This document shows positions 35,344 through 43,806 of a stretch of 64,000 bases of DNA, in pieces. Each line of letters opens with the position of its first letter. Position 1 is the first letter of the stretch. The position numbers and the translations under genes are program-made. This DNA is from Salirhabdus sp. Marseille-P4669 (GTDB lineage Bacteria > Bacillota > Bacilli > Bacillales > Alkalibacillaceae). Where the stretch lies: assembly GCF_900240405.1 (NCBI RefSeq), contig NZ_OEQK01000008.1, positions 156,117-220,116 on the forward strand. Direction: 5' to 3'. Under the pieces are notes generated by a model. That model was not told the origin of the DNA, made no database searches, and saw nothing but the letters and a program-made list of their open reading frames with translations.

Positions 35344-35582
35344 TTTATAACCCCTTATAAGTTTTATTTTTTAATTCTTGACTAACATTAAGATAATGAT
35401 CCTTATAAATTTCAAAGCATACATTATTTTCTCAATATTCCATTAATATCTTTAAAGTGTTATAATTTGGTAAAATAAATACCCTTATATTTAGATAGAA
35501 AGGAGAAGTTATGAATAGGAATTTCTGAAATGTTATGCATTAAAATTAAAATCTTGACAATTTATTTAAAGGAGTGTGAACG
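35344..35582. other. Intergenic region between integrase and HerA gene
   Basis: AT-rich, with no gene recognised. It should hold the divergent promoters of the integrase and the herA-nurA operon; I cannot assign them with confidence. Confidence 0.4.
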
Positions 35583-37592
35583 ATGGTAAGCATAGAGAAT
35601 ACAATTAAGAATATTGCTAACGTTGATATTTTTAAAGAAGCAAAGAAATCTGAGTATTTTGTTGGGAGACCTTTCTATCTAGATTATGATAAAGCATTTC
35701 TGCTAGTCGCCGATTCCTGGAAACAACGAGTTAACGGCATACCACAAGGTACATTCTTGTTAGCATTTTATGAAAATGAACCTGATGTTCAGGAAGCCAT
35801 TCTATTACGCGTGTTAAAACCAACAAAATTACCGACCGATAACGATGTAATTAGTTCTATGATCGAGTATTATAAGGACAACTTAAAAACAAGTGGAAAA
35901 GATACACAATTAGACGATTTTACTAGATATGAGTTTAGTTTTTCTGGAATTGAATGTAGTATACTAGGTACTTTTTATAAAGATAATCTAGGTAATATAA
36001 AATTTGGTGCCGATTTAGAAAATTTTTATAGTTCACATAACTATAGTATTTATAAGCCTAGTAAAAATGTTTTAGAAGTAATAGCTAATATTCGCGATGG
36101 CAATAGCGTCCCTGGTGGGGCATCTGATGTAAAAATCGGCAAGGTGCGTTTTAGTTCTAGCTCGAGATTTCAGGAAAATTTAGAAGATGCTGCTGTATAT
36201 GTTACACCTAAAGACTTTCTCGGAAAAAGAACTGCATTGTTTGGAATGACCCGAACAGGAAAATCTAATACAGTTAAAAAGATTATTCAGGCAACTGTTG
36301 AAATTAGTAATTATGCACCTTATAAATTAGAAGAATCCCTAGAGGAAGGGGATAACGTACTTGATCCTTTTTGCGAAGATGGAAGTCCTAAATATCCTGC
36401 AGGCCAGTTAATTTTTGATATAAATGGTGAATATGCCAATGCAAATATGCAAGATGAAGGTACAGCAATTTTTGAGTTGTATAAAGAAAAAGTCGTAAGA
36501 TACAGTGTCTTAAATAAACCTAATTTTAAAGTTATGAAAGTAAATTTCTATCAAGATATATTACCTGGATTTGAATTAGTTATTTCGCATCTTGATACTG
36601 ATAGTAGTGACTATGTAAATAGCTTTAAGGCTGTTGATCTTAATGAACCAGACGATAAATCAGATTTTAGTGCAGTTACTAGATATGAAAGAAAAAAAGC
36701 TGCTTACCTATGTTGTTTATATAGAGCTGGGTTCAAACCACCAAAAAATCACAAAATAAAATTTAAAGGTAATGATGCTTTAAATAAAATGGTTCAAAAA
36801 GATGGGAAGATAAATCCAGACAGAGGTATTTCTTTAGAAGACGCATCTAATTGGTTCTCAACAATTTGGGACAATTATAATGATGACTACTTTACAAACT
36901 ATAAAAAAGAAAAAGGGCATGAATGGGCCGATGAAGATTTGAAAGCTTTATTAATATTTCTGACTAGGACAAAGACTCCTGGAAAAGCTCCAACGATTAG
37001 TGGTTATAGAAAATTAAACAACATTAGAAAACTACATACTGATACTGTCGATAAGCCATTTCAAGTAGAAATAACAGAGTCATTAAGAAATGGAAAAATT
37101 GTAATAATTGATTTATCTCAGGGGGATCCTCATATTCAAAATCTATATTCTGAAAGAATTTGTAAAAATATTTTTTCAGACTCGATGAACAGATTTATTG
37201 ATAACAAACCTAATAATTTTGTGCAATTCTACTATGAAGAAGCTCACAATCTATTCCCAAAAAAGGATGATAAAGACTTAAGTCAAATATATAACCGTAT
37301 TGCAAAAGAAGGTGCAAAATTGAATCTTGGTATGATTTATGCTACACAAGAAGTTAGTTCAATAAGCACAAATATATTAAAAAATACACAAAATTGGTTT
37401 ATAGCACATTTAAATAATGAAGATGAGTTAAAAGAATTAAGGAAGTATTATGATTTTAGGGATTTTACTGATAGTTTATTAAAATTCAGTTCAGAAAGTG
37501 ACAAAGGCTTTATAAGGATGAAAACATACTCTAATCCATTTGTAGTACCTGTGCAAATTGATAGATTCAGTGCCTCTAAGGAGTATGAATAA
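35583..37592 (+). CDS. HerA-like (FtsK/HerA superfamily) ATPase
   Basis: A 669-residue hexameric DNA-translocase-type ATPase. N-terminal HAS-barrel-like region, then Walker A GMTRTGKSN near residue 221, QLIFDINGEYAN as in HerA DUF87 proteins, Walker B FYYEEAHNLFP near residue 550, and the sensor region IYATQEVSSIS. Long insertions lie between the motifs. HerA proteins pump DNA into an attached NurA nuclease in archaeal repair and, in bacteria, in anti-phage systems. TAATG overlap with the next gene indicates a coupled two-gene operon. AAAGGAGTG precedes the ATG. Confidence 0.87.
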   Translation: MVSIENTIKNIANVDIFKEAKKSEYFVGRPFYLDYDKAFLLVADSWKQRVNGIPQGTFLLAFYENEPDVQEAILLRVLKPTKLPTDNDVISSMIEYYKDNLKTSGKDTQLDDFTRYEFSFSGIECSILGTFYKDNLGNIKFGADLENFYSSHNYSIYKPSKNVLEVIANIRDGNSVPGGASDVKIGKVRFSSSSRFQENLEDAAVYVTPKDFLGKRTALFGMTRTGKSNTVKKIIQATVEISNYAPYKLEESLEEGDNVLDPFCEDGSPKYPAGQLIFDINGEYANANMQDEGTAIFELYKEKVVRYSVLNKPNFKVMKVNFYQDILPGFELVISHLDTDSSDYVNSFKAVDLNEPDDKSDFSAVTRYERKKAAYLCCLYRAGFKPPKNHKIKFKGNDALNKMVQKDGKINPDRGISLEDASNWFSTIWDNYNDDYFTNYKKEKGHEWADEDLKALLIFLTRTKTPGKAPTISGYRKLNNIRKLHTDTVDKPFQVEITESLRNGKIVIIDLSQGDPHIQNLYSERICKNIFSDSMNRFIDNKPNNFVQFYYEEAHNLFPKKDDKDLSQIYNRIAKEGAKLNLGMIYATQEVSSISTNILKNTQNWFIAHLNNEDELKELRKYYDFRDFTDSLLKFSSESDKGFIRMKTYSNPFVVPVQIDRFSASKEYE

Positions 37593-38950
37593 TGGGTTAT
37601 ATGAGTCGAGCAGGTAGAAGACCAAATGAATACGCTAGTAAAACATCTCATAGTAATATAATTAACGAATTATCTGTAAAAAGTTTTTTAGAAGGTTGTA
37701 GCCTTCCTAAAGGCGCAAAGGATATTAGCTTAAGTAAACATAAATTAATTAAATTACAAATGCCTGAAGAAAACAAAATAAAAAATATAGTTGCTATTGA
37801 TGGGGGATATACAGAGTTAAAAGTAAAAACCGAGTTCCCATCTTCTACAATAAGTTTTTTTCAATTTGGAGCACTTATTTTTAATACAGAAGACTTAAAT
37901 GAAATATCCAATAAGTCATTTATTGACCCACAAGACATATCTAAGCTGAAGAATATACAGCGGTTTAAATTCACATTACCTACTAAGAATATAACGCTTG
38001 AAACAGAATTAGACTTGATAGATTCAGTTAGAAAAAGTCTATATGACTTTTTTGTAAATGAACCATTTAATGATAAAAATGATAGATTTATAAAAACATT
38101 AAAGTGGTTTATCTTTGAAGAGTATAATAGTGAGCAAAAAGACGCCTGGAGTTTAGCAAGTTGTCCAAAATGTGGACATAGAAATATTAAACTTGAAAAA
38201 AGCAAAATGGATTATAATTATACGTATATTTGCCCAAATGATGAATGTAAATCAAAAATATTTCTAACAGATGTTTTTAGATTACACGAAGCAATTGATA
38301 ATGAGTTAGGTGCCTCTGGAATTTTGGGTTATTTAACATCACTTTTAGAACAGTTTATACTTATTCACCTAATACGTATAATGCTCAAGATTAAAAACTC
38401 TTTATTAGAAGAAACTTTATTCTTAAAAGACGGTCCATTAGCTTTTTTTGGACAAACAGCTAATCTCCATAAACCTATGAGAACTCTCATTAACTATCTT
38501 CACAAAAATTATGCACTTAATTTAGCTGGTCTAGAAAAAAGTGGACTTTTTGTAGAACACGCACACGAAATTTCTAATAAGTTAGGAGAAAGAGAAGCAT
38601 TACTTTTAGATAATGATTATATATATAAATACATAACACCAGGAAAAGCAAATGATGCTAAACCTTACGGCTCAACTTCTTATTATAGTTCTAAATTAAT
38701 TTTTAAAGCTATAGATGGAAGAGTATATGTAATTACATTACCTACAGAAAGATCAGATGTAGTTTTGAATCCGAATTTTGGGGACTTTAAAAATGCAAAA
38801 ACAATATTACAAAATATTGAGTTACTAAAATGTGATATGTATGAAAATGGTTTAATTCCTATTGCACTAGTTAATAAACTTGTATCATTGTCAAACCATC
38901 CAAGTTCGACAATTTTAAGTAAGTTTGCACGAGATAAAATTTCTAACTAA
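37592..38950 (+). CDS. NurA-domain nuclease
   Basis: A 452-residue protein with a NurA-type nuclease domain interrupted by a zinc ribbon. Motif I is IVAIDGGYTEL (Asp near residue 70). The zinc ribbon CPKCGH...CPNDEC lies near residue 190-215. Motif II LFLKDGPLAFFG is near residue 285, and GLEKSGLFV, KPYGSTSYYS and ALVNKL complete the fold. It should be a Mn-dependent DNA nuclease working with the HerA ATPase encoded directly upstream (1-base overlap). The zinc ribbon insertion is not usual in archaeal NurA as far as I know. It converges with the Dam gene. Confidence 0.82.
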   Translation: MGYMSRAGRRPNEYASKTSHSNIINELSVKSFLEGCSLPKGAKDISLSKHKLIKLQMPEENKIKNIVAIDGGYTELKVKTEFPSSTISFFQFGALIFNTEDLNEISNKSFIDPQDISKLKNIQRFKFTLPTKNITLETELDLIDSVRKSLYDFFVNEPFNDKNDRFIKTLKWFIFEEYNSEQKDAWSLASCPKCGHRNIKLEKSKMDYNYTYICPNDECKSKIFLTDVFRLHEAIDNELGASGILGYLTSLLEQFILIHLIRIMLKIKNSLLEETLFLKDGPLAFFGQTANLHKPMRTLINYLHKNYALNLAGLEKSGLFVEHAHEISNKLGEREALLLDNDYIYKYITPGKANDAKPYGSTSYYSSKLIFKAIDGRVYVITLPTERSDVVLNPNFGDFKNAKTILQNIELLKCDMYENGLIPIALVNKLVSLSNHPSSTILSKFARDKISN

Positions 38951-38969
38951 TTCTTCTCCACTGTTTAAG

Positions 38970-39004
38970 AAAAATAAGCGATGAAATAATCACCGCTTAT
39001 TTTT
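38970..39004. terminator. Bidirectional terminator between NurA and Dam genes
   Basis: AAAAATAAGCG pairs with CGCTTATTTTT around a 13-base loop, with T runs usable on both strands. Confidence 0.85.
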
Positions 39005-39015
39005 CCTTTTATTAA

Positions 39016-39879
39016 TTAATTATTATTTATAGCTAATTCATCAAAAGTTTCAAAATTAGTTATAAAAATTTCCTTACCTTTATACCTTTTACCCTTGGTT
39101 ATTACGGTGGTTTCTTTTCCTACACACTTTTTTTGATTGTCTGTCCTATTTATTTTATAGTTCCATTCACGCTCTAATGGCTCATAACACCAATGATATA
39201 ATTCTTTTACTTCAGAAGTATTATCATAAGTAAGTAAAAACTTAATTCTCCCACTATGTTTTCTTAATACCTTTTCTAATCTTAAGTGATCTATTTTATT
39301 AAAACCACAAGTATAAAATTTTTCTTGATCAGCATTATAGTATGGTGGATCAATAAACAGAAATGAGTTATCTGGCACATTCGATATAACTTCTTCAAAA
39401 TCCAATTTAGTAATTTTTACACCCTGAAGCTTTTCCGAAGCACTTCTTATTGCTTTTGGCCAGTTTTCAGGCCTCTTACTATATTTATCATCATACCCCC
39501 AGTAACAATTTTGTTTATTCATAATACCGGAGAATGATGTTCTATTTAGGTAATACCATCTTCCAGCACGTTCTAAATCACTTTGTGGGACGTAATCATT
39601 TTTATAATATGCATGTAATTCTTTCAATGCAGGCTTACCTTTTAAAAAATTAATTAATTCCTCTGGGTAATCTCTTATATGAATATAAGTATTAATTAAG
39701 TCCTCATCTAGATCATTCAACCAACTATTTTGAACCTTCTCTTTTGCGAAAAAGATTGAACCCCCACCCACAAATGGTTCTATATAATAGTTGTGAGGAA
39801 GTATATGTTCTAAAATCAATTTGCGAGCATAATACTTTCCACCAGCATACCTAAAAGGGGAATTGATAGCATTGCGCAT
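39016..39879 (-). CDS. Dam-family (D12 class) adenine DNA methyltransferase
   Basis: A 287-residue N6-adenine methyltransferase. SAM-binding motif FVGGGSIFFAKEK is near residue 37, preceded by the typical FRYAGGKYYARKLI start. The catalytic motif DPPYYNADQEKFYTCGF is near residue 177. Target may be GATC, as in the family, but this is not determined. It may protect host DNA from the nucleases encoded nearby, or may be an orphan regulator. AGAGGAGG precedes the ATG. A terminator-like hairpin separates it from the methyltransferase gene at 40083, so it may have its own promoter. Confidence 0.9.
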   Translation of the reverse strand: MRNAINSPFRYAGGKYYARKLILEHILPHNYYIEPFVGGGSIFFAKEKVQNSWLNDLDEDLINTYIHIRDYPEELINFLKGKPALKELHAYYKNDYVPQSDLERAGRWYYLNRTSFSGIMNKQNCYWGYDDKYSKRPENWPKAIRSASEKLQGVKITKLDFEEVISNVPDNSFLFIDPPYYNADQEKFYTCGFNKIDHLRLEKVLRKHSGRIKFLLTYDNTSEVKELYHWCYEPLEREWNYKINRTDNQKKCVGKETTVITKGKRYKGKEIFITNFETFDELAINNN

Positions 39880-40038
39880 GGTGTATTCCTCCTCTTAATC
39901 TATAATTAAAGTTATTTTTATATTATAACATACTATAAAAATACAGAATTAAAGCTCCACAATAAGGTAAACTTGGTAGATATAAGTTCAATATGAAGCA
40001 TCTAAAGCTTTTCACAAATGCTGCTCATAAGAAATAAA

Positions 40039-40064
40039 CCCTCCTATTTCTGTTGTTAGGAGGG
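40039..40064 (-). terminator. Hairpin after the DNA methyltransferase gene
   Basis: CCCTCCTA and TAGGAGGG pair perfectly around a 10-base loop, followed on the minus strand by TTTATTTC. Probable terminator of the helicase-nuclease-methyltransferase operon. Confidence 0.7.
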
Positions 40065-40082
40065 AGCAATATAATTAATTAT

Positions 40083-41546
40083 TTATCTTTTCTTTAAATG
40101 AAGACAATAATTATGAAGAGTATTACTTACCCAATGAGTACCAACCGCAAAAGGTTTTAAACCAATGTTGTCTTGACACCATAATGTAGTCCCTGCATAA
40201 CTATATTTTCCATCAGTCCCACATAATTCAGATACTAAGTCCCATGCGAATGGATAAACAATATGATCACGCTTTATATTTTTTACTACGATAGTCATAT
40301 ATGAACCTTCTACCAAATACTCACTAATATTATTATAAATTTCTACAAGCTTATTAAGAAAATCCTCATAATTACTAATATTACCTAAATCATTTTCATC
40401 TTCTGAGTAAACAATATCAAGCTTTTGTTTACGACGTTTTCTTTGGTTTTCACTACCTTTATTTGATAACATTGACCAATATGGAGGGCTAGTGATACAG
40501 TAATTGAAAAGTTGGCCCTTAAGTTCATCTATTTCATTTAAATTGCTTGCATCACCATTAATAATTATTCCTTCAACTTGTGGGAGATACTCTTCAAACA
40601 AAGTTGGTTCATATTTTTCTTCAACTCGTTTAAGAGCAATATCAGCATATTTTTTATTTAATTCTATACCATACCCATTACGCTCTGTTTCAATAGATGC
40701 TACAACTGTACTCCCTGTACCCACCATAGGGTCTAGAACGTTGTCACCCTGTTCAGTAAATAATTCTATAAATTCTTTTACTAATGTTTCAGGATACTTT
40801 GCAGGGTGTAAAATTTCGTTCTTTTTTCTAGGTGGAGCTGTAGGTATTGTCCATCCCGGAACTGCTGTATCATTACATATTTTAATATTTTTAGTATTAA
40901 TTTTATGTCCTTGATCCTCATCTTCTTTTTGTTGCATTATAAGGCAGTAAAATATAGTATTTTCTAGTTCTCTAAGTCCCACCTTCTCATCTCGAAGGCG
41001 TAAGTAACTTCTGCTAGCCTTCGCAACAGCCCACGGGATTGGAAAACCTCCTCCTCCTATCCCTTCCATATTCACAAAAATAGAACAATATCTTTCTGGT
41101 TTTAGAATATTTTTCATTATAGTAAAAACTTCATCTGAGTATTCATCTAAGAAAATTTCCAGATCTTTCATATCTATTAAACAATTAAACATATCAATTA
41201 AGACAAGGTCATAGTAATTTAATTTTTCACTCTCTTTTTTTAGAGCATCAAGCACTTCTGACATTTCAGAAACATTATTGTAGTGAACTAAATTTCTTGG
41301 AGCCTGTATTTCTGAAACATTAAATTGATCAAATCCAATGATTAAAGTATTAGAGTGGTCCCCCTCTGGCCATGTAGCCTTCGTAAAAAAGTGAACATAT
41401 TCTTCAATTAATGTTTGAATACTTTCAAACCTAAAAAAGCTTTTTTGAAACTTCATCCAGGTACTATAATTAAGATCGTTCATTCTATTAGGAGGACCAC
41501 TTCTCTTCGATTTATTTTCTTTGATAGCTTCTACAAGTTTAGCCAT
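40083..41546 (-). CDS. DNA methyltransferase of the N4-cytosine/N6-adenine type
   Basis: A 487-residue protein. The second half is a beta-type arrangement: HPAKYPETLVKEFI (motif X), NVLDPMVGTGST (motif I, residues 269-280), GYGIELNKKYADIA (motif II) and then TSPPYW (motif IV, 352-357). The first half holds a second Rossmann-like region (YYDLVLIDMF and NILKPERYCSIF) without recognisable catalytic residues; it could be a degenerate methyltransferase half or target-recognition part. SPPYW is more usual for N4-cytosine enzymes. AATAGGAGGAAG precedes the ATG. Last gene of the four-gene operon starting at 46489; it should mark self DNA. Confidence 0.87.
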   Translation of the reverse strand: MAKLVEAIKENKSKRSGPPNRMNDLNYSTWMKFQKSFFRFESIQTLIEEYVHFFTKATWPEGDHSNTLIIGFDQFNVSEIQAPRNLVHYNNVSEMSEVLDALKKESEKLNYYDLVLIDMFNCLIDMKDLEIFLDEYSDEVFTIMKNILKPERYCSIFVNMEGIGGGGFPIPWAVAKASRSYLRLRDEKVGLRELENTIFYCLIMQQKEDEDQGHKINTKNIKICNDTAVPGWTIPTAPPRKKNEILHPAKYPETLVKEFIELFTEQGDNVLDPMVGTGSTVVASIETERNGYGIELNKKYADIALKRVEEKYEPTLFEEYLPQVEGIIINGDASNLNEIDELKGQLFNYCITSPPYWSMLSNKGSENQRKRRKQKLDIVYSEDENDLGNISNYEDFLNKLVEIYNNISEYLVEGSYMTIVVKNIKRDHIVYPFAWDLVSELCGTDGKYSYAGTTLWCQDNIGLKPFAVGTHWVSNTLHNYCLHLKKR

Positions 41547-41570
41547 AACTTCCTCCTATTTTAAATAATC

Positions 41571-42494
41571 TTATAGTTCTCTGATTGGATTTAGAGCATT
41601 TACGATAACAGACATATTTTTAGTCCTAGTACCATTTGTATACACCTGCGTAATAGTACCATCTGGTAGATATGTTCCGCTTAAATATGTCGACCTGTCT
41701 CCCCAAGAAGCAAAAGTAACTTCTGGTTTTTCTAACCACATATCAAACCAATGGTCACATTTAACAACATGTTTTAATCCATTTACACTTAGAATTATAT
41801 CATGAGTGGGTCGTGCATCTGTATTTAAATATTGAAGTGATGAAAATACATTGGTGCTTAAGTATTGTTTTTGTCCGTTACCTAAAATGAATGACTCTGA
41901 TAAGTCATTTGCATTAGTCCCTACAATGTTAGCATCTTCACCATGCATAGTCAAAGTTATTCCTTGGAAGTTTCCAGGTTGTGTTTGAATCCCTACATTA
42001 CTAACATTCTTCCATCTATCTGTCCAATTTTTAGGTAGAGTAACTATAAATCTCTTCTGGTTAGAATTGTTTGCATATGGTGAAACAAGAAAGGCTTGAA
42101 CAAAAGTATCCGGCCCATTTATTTTTTTTAGTTGACCATAAGGAACTAAACCTTCTACGTTAAGGAACCAATGCGGAAAATTTCTATTTTGATTCGGATA
42201 TACATGATATCCTTTTATATCAACTATTCTATTATTTATATAAAATTCCGCTACATCTGGATTCCTCCAATGTGTTCGTCCTTGTGTTGTAAATGGAATG
42301 CCAGAATTTATTAAATACGTTTCAAATGCTTTTTCCATAATAATTCCTACGGCAATCCTTCTTAACCTTTGTCTTGCTTGTGAATAATTCATACGATTAT
42401 AAGTATAGTTCAGTGATCTTCCAGCATATTCAATAGCTGCATCTTGCATACTAGTAGTTACTCTTATCGGAACAAAATCATTTACTGTAACCAT
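41571..42494 (-). CDS. Predicted PD-(D/E)XK restriction nuclease, smaller paralogue
   Basis: A 307-residue protein with no family I can name. Residues 50-110 show a nuclease core: VGIIMEKAFETYLINSGIPF (helix with Glu), RNPDVAEFYINNRIVDIKGY, which contains P-D, then D-I-K. The pre-core pattern AIEYAGRSLNYTYNRM matches DYASITLPWTFNRM in the upstream neighbour, so the two proteins are related and probably act together. The rest is beta-rich and might contact DNA. CTAGGGGGAT precedes the ATG. It lies 10 bases after its paralogue and 24 before the methyltransferase gene. Confidence 0.7.
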   Translation of the reverse strand: MVTVNDFVPIRVTTSMQDAAIEYAGRSLNYTYNRMNYSQARQRLRRIAVGIIMEKAFETYLINSGIPFTTQGRTHWRNPDVAEFYINNRIVDIKGYHVYPNQNRNFPHWFLNVEGLVPYGQLKKINGPDTFVQAFLVSPYANNSNQKRFIVTLPKNWTDRWKNVSNVGIQTQPGNFQGITLTMHGEDANIVGTNANDLSESFILGNGQKQYLSTNVFSSLQYLNTDARPTHDIILSVNGLKHVVKCDHWFDMWLEKPEVTFASWGDRSTYLSGTYLPDGTITQVYTNGTRTKNMSVIVNALNPIREL

Positions 42495-42504
42495 TTTTAT
42501 CCCC

Positions 42505-43806
42505 CTAGTCTAAAAGTGAATCCATAGAATATAAATCTTTAGGTAATACATATAAATTTGTTTCTTTAACTCCCCCATTCATCCCAATGTTAGGATAATA
42601 ATAACAACAGGCTCCCCCACCACGACCATTCGTTTTTAACCAACCTGCATTTATTTTGGATGGCATTCTTTCAATACAGTCTTTAAACCCTGCTCGACTC
42701 AAATGTTGCATATCTTTTTCTGTTATCTGTGCCCACAGTTGATTTTCAAATTTATTTATCGAATCTTTCGGCCAAACCCAACCTGTATACTTCTTTGTAT
42801 TTTCTATAAATTCATCCTTAGTCGTCCATCCTACAACATAAAGTGTATAATCAGAAGGGAGCATCAGATTACAGAAGTCATCTCTTTTTATTACTAGACT
42901 TTCTTTTGGAGGAGTGTTAATATTCCGTCTAGCAGAATTTAATACTCTTTTTTTAAAATTATTCATAGAAACATCGATATAAATTTCCCCATCAGACCAA
43001 CTATCATAAGAATTCTTGGTTACCTGAAAAGAAGAAACACATGAGAATGGTCCAACTTCAATCTCGACCCCATTCTCTAATTGTACTGGGATTCTATGGA
43101 CTTCATCCATCCATTCACCGATAACAGTAAATTCTATATCTTCAACAAATAACGATTCTCCTTTATATACAATGCTGATATAGAACCCCTTTCCTGATTC
43201 TTCTCTCTCAAGACACAATTTTTTAGAGCAAAGGAAAGGCAAAGCAGGGCCAAATGGAAATGCAGTAAGGATATAGTCTTCCCTGTTTTTTTCAATATTG
43301 TTTCTAAAATCTATGCTGCTAGCGATAGCAAAACAATAGCCTTCCTTACCTTGTTCAATTTGTGTATGAGGAACTAACATTGGAAAAAATGTTCTCCAAT
43401 CAGGTCCTGGATAATCAGCATTATCTATAATTAACTGTGGAGTAAGCGGAGCTCTTCCTAAAGAGTTATAATCAGAAAAATAATTTACAGTTTTAAGATC
43501 TAACTTTTTTTTCTCTCCATATATATCGACCCGAAAATCAAACAAATCGTCCGCTCTATGACTTTTCCGTTCAAGTTCTACTTCTAACCCTTTCTCTCTA
43601 AATGCCCTACTTAGCATTTCCTGTGCTGTAATACCTTTTGCTATGTTTAAAGCCCTTGATTGCTGACCTTTTGAGCCTGTATTTAACATCATTCTATTAA
43701 ATGTCCATGGTAACGTTATCGAAGCATAGTCGGCTCCTCTCTGTAAATCCTCTAATTCAGGCTTTAATTCCCAAATTTGACTCTGATTACTAATCATTTG
43801 CATCAT
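42505..43806 (-). CDS. Predicted PD-(D/E)XK restriction nuclease, larger paralogue
   Basis: A 433-residue protein. The core at about residues 30-110 is similar in order to the next gene: GADYASITLPWTFNRM, IAKGITAQEMLSRAFREKGLEV (helix with Glu) and LFDFRVDIYGEKKKLDLKTV with D and D-L-K. The remaining 300 residues are unrecognised, with a Gly-rich GRGGGACCYYYPNIGMNGG stretch near the end. It overlaps the end of the helicase gene by 17 bases. With its paralogue it may form a heterodimeric nuclease or one nuclease plus one specificity subunit. Start among several ATG codons at 43806-43797 is uncertain. Confidence 0.68.
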   Translation of the reverse strand: MMQMISNQSQIWELKPELEDLQRGADYASITLPWTFNRMMLNTGSKGQQSRALNIAKGITAQEMLSRAFREKGLEVELERKSHRADDLFDFRVDIYGEKKKLDLKTVNYFSDYNSLGRAPLTPQLIIDNADYPGPDWRTFFPMLVPHTQIEQGKEGYCFAIASSIDFRNNIEKNREDYILTAFPFGPALPFLCSKKLCLEREESGKGFYISIVYKGESLFVEDIEFTVIGEWMDEVHRIPVQLENGVEIEVGPFSCVSSFQVTKNSYDSWSDGEIYIDVSMNNFKKRVLNSARRNINTPPKESLVIKRDDFCNLMLPSDYTLYVVGWTTKDEFIENTKKYTGWVWPKDSINKFENQLWAQITEKDMQHLSRAGFKDCIERMPSKINAGWLKTNGRGGGACCYYYPNIGMNGGVKETNLYVLPKDLYSMDSLLD

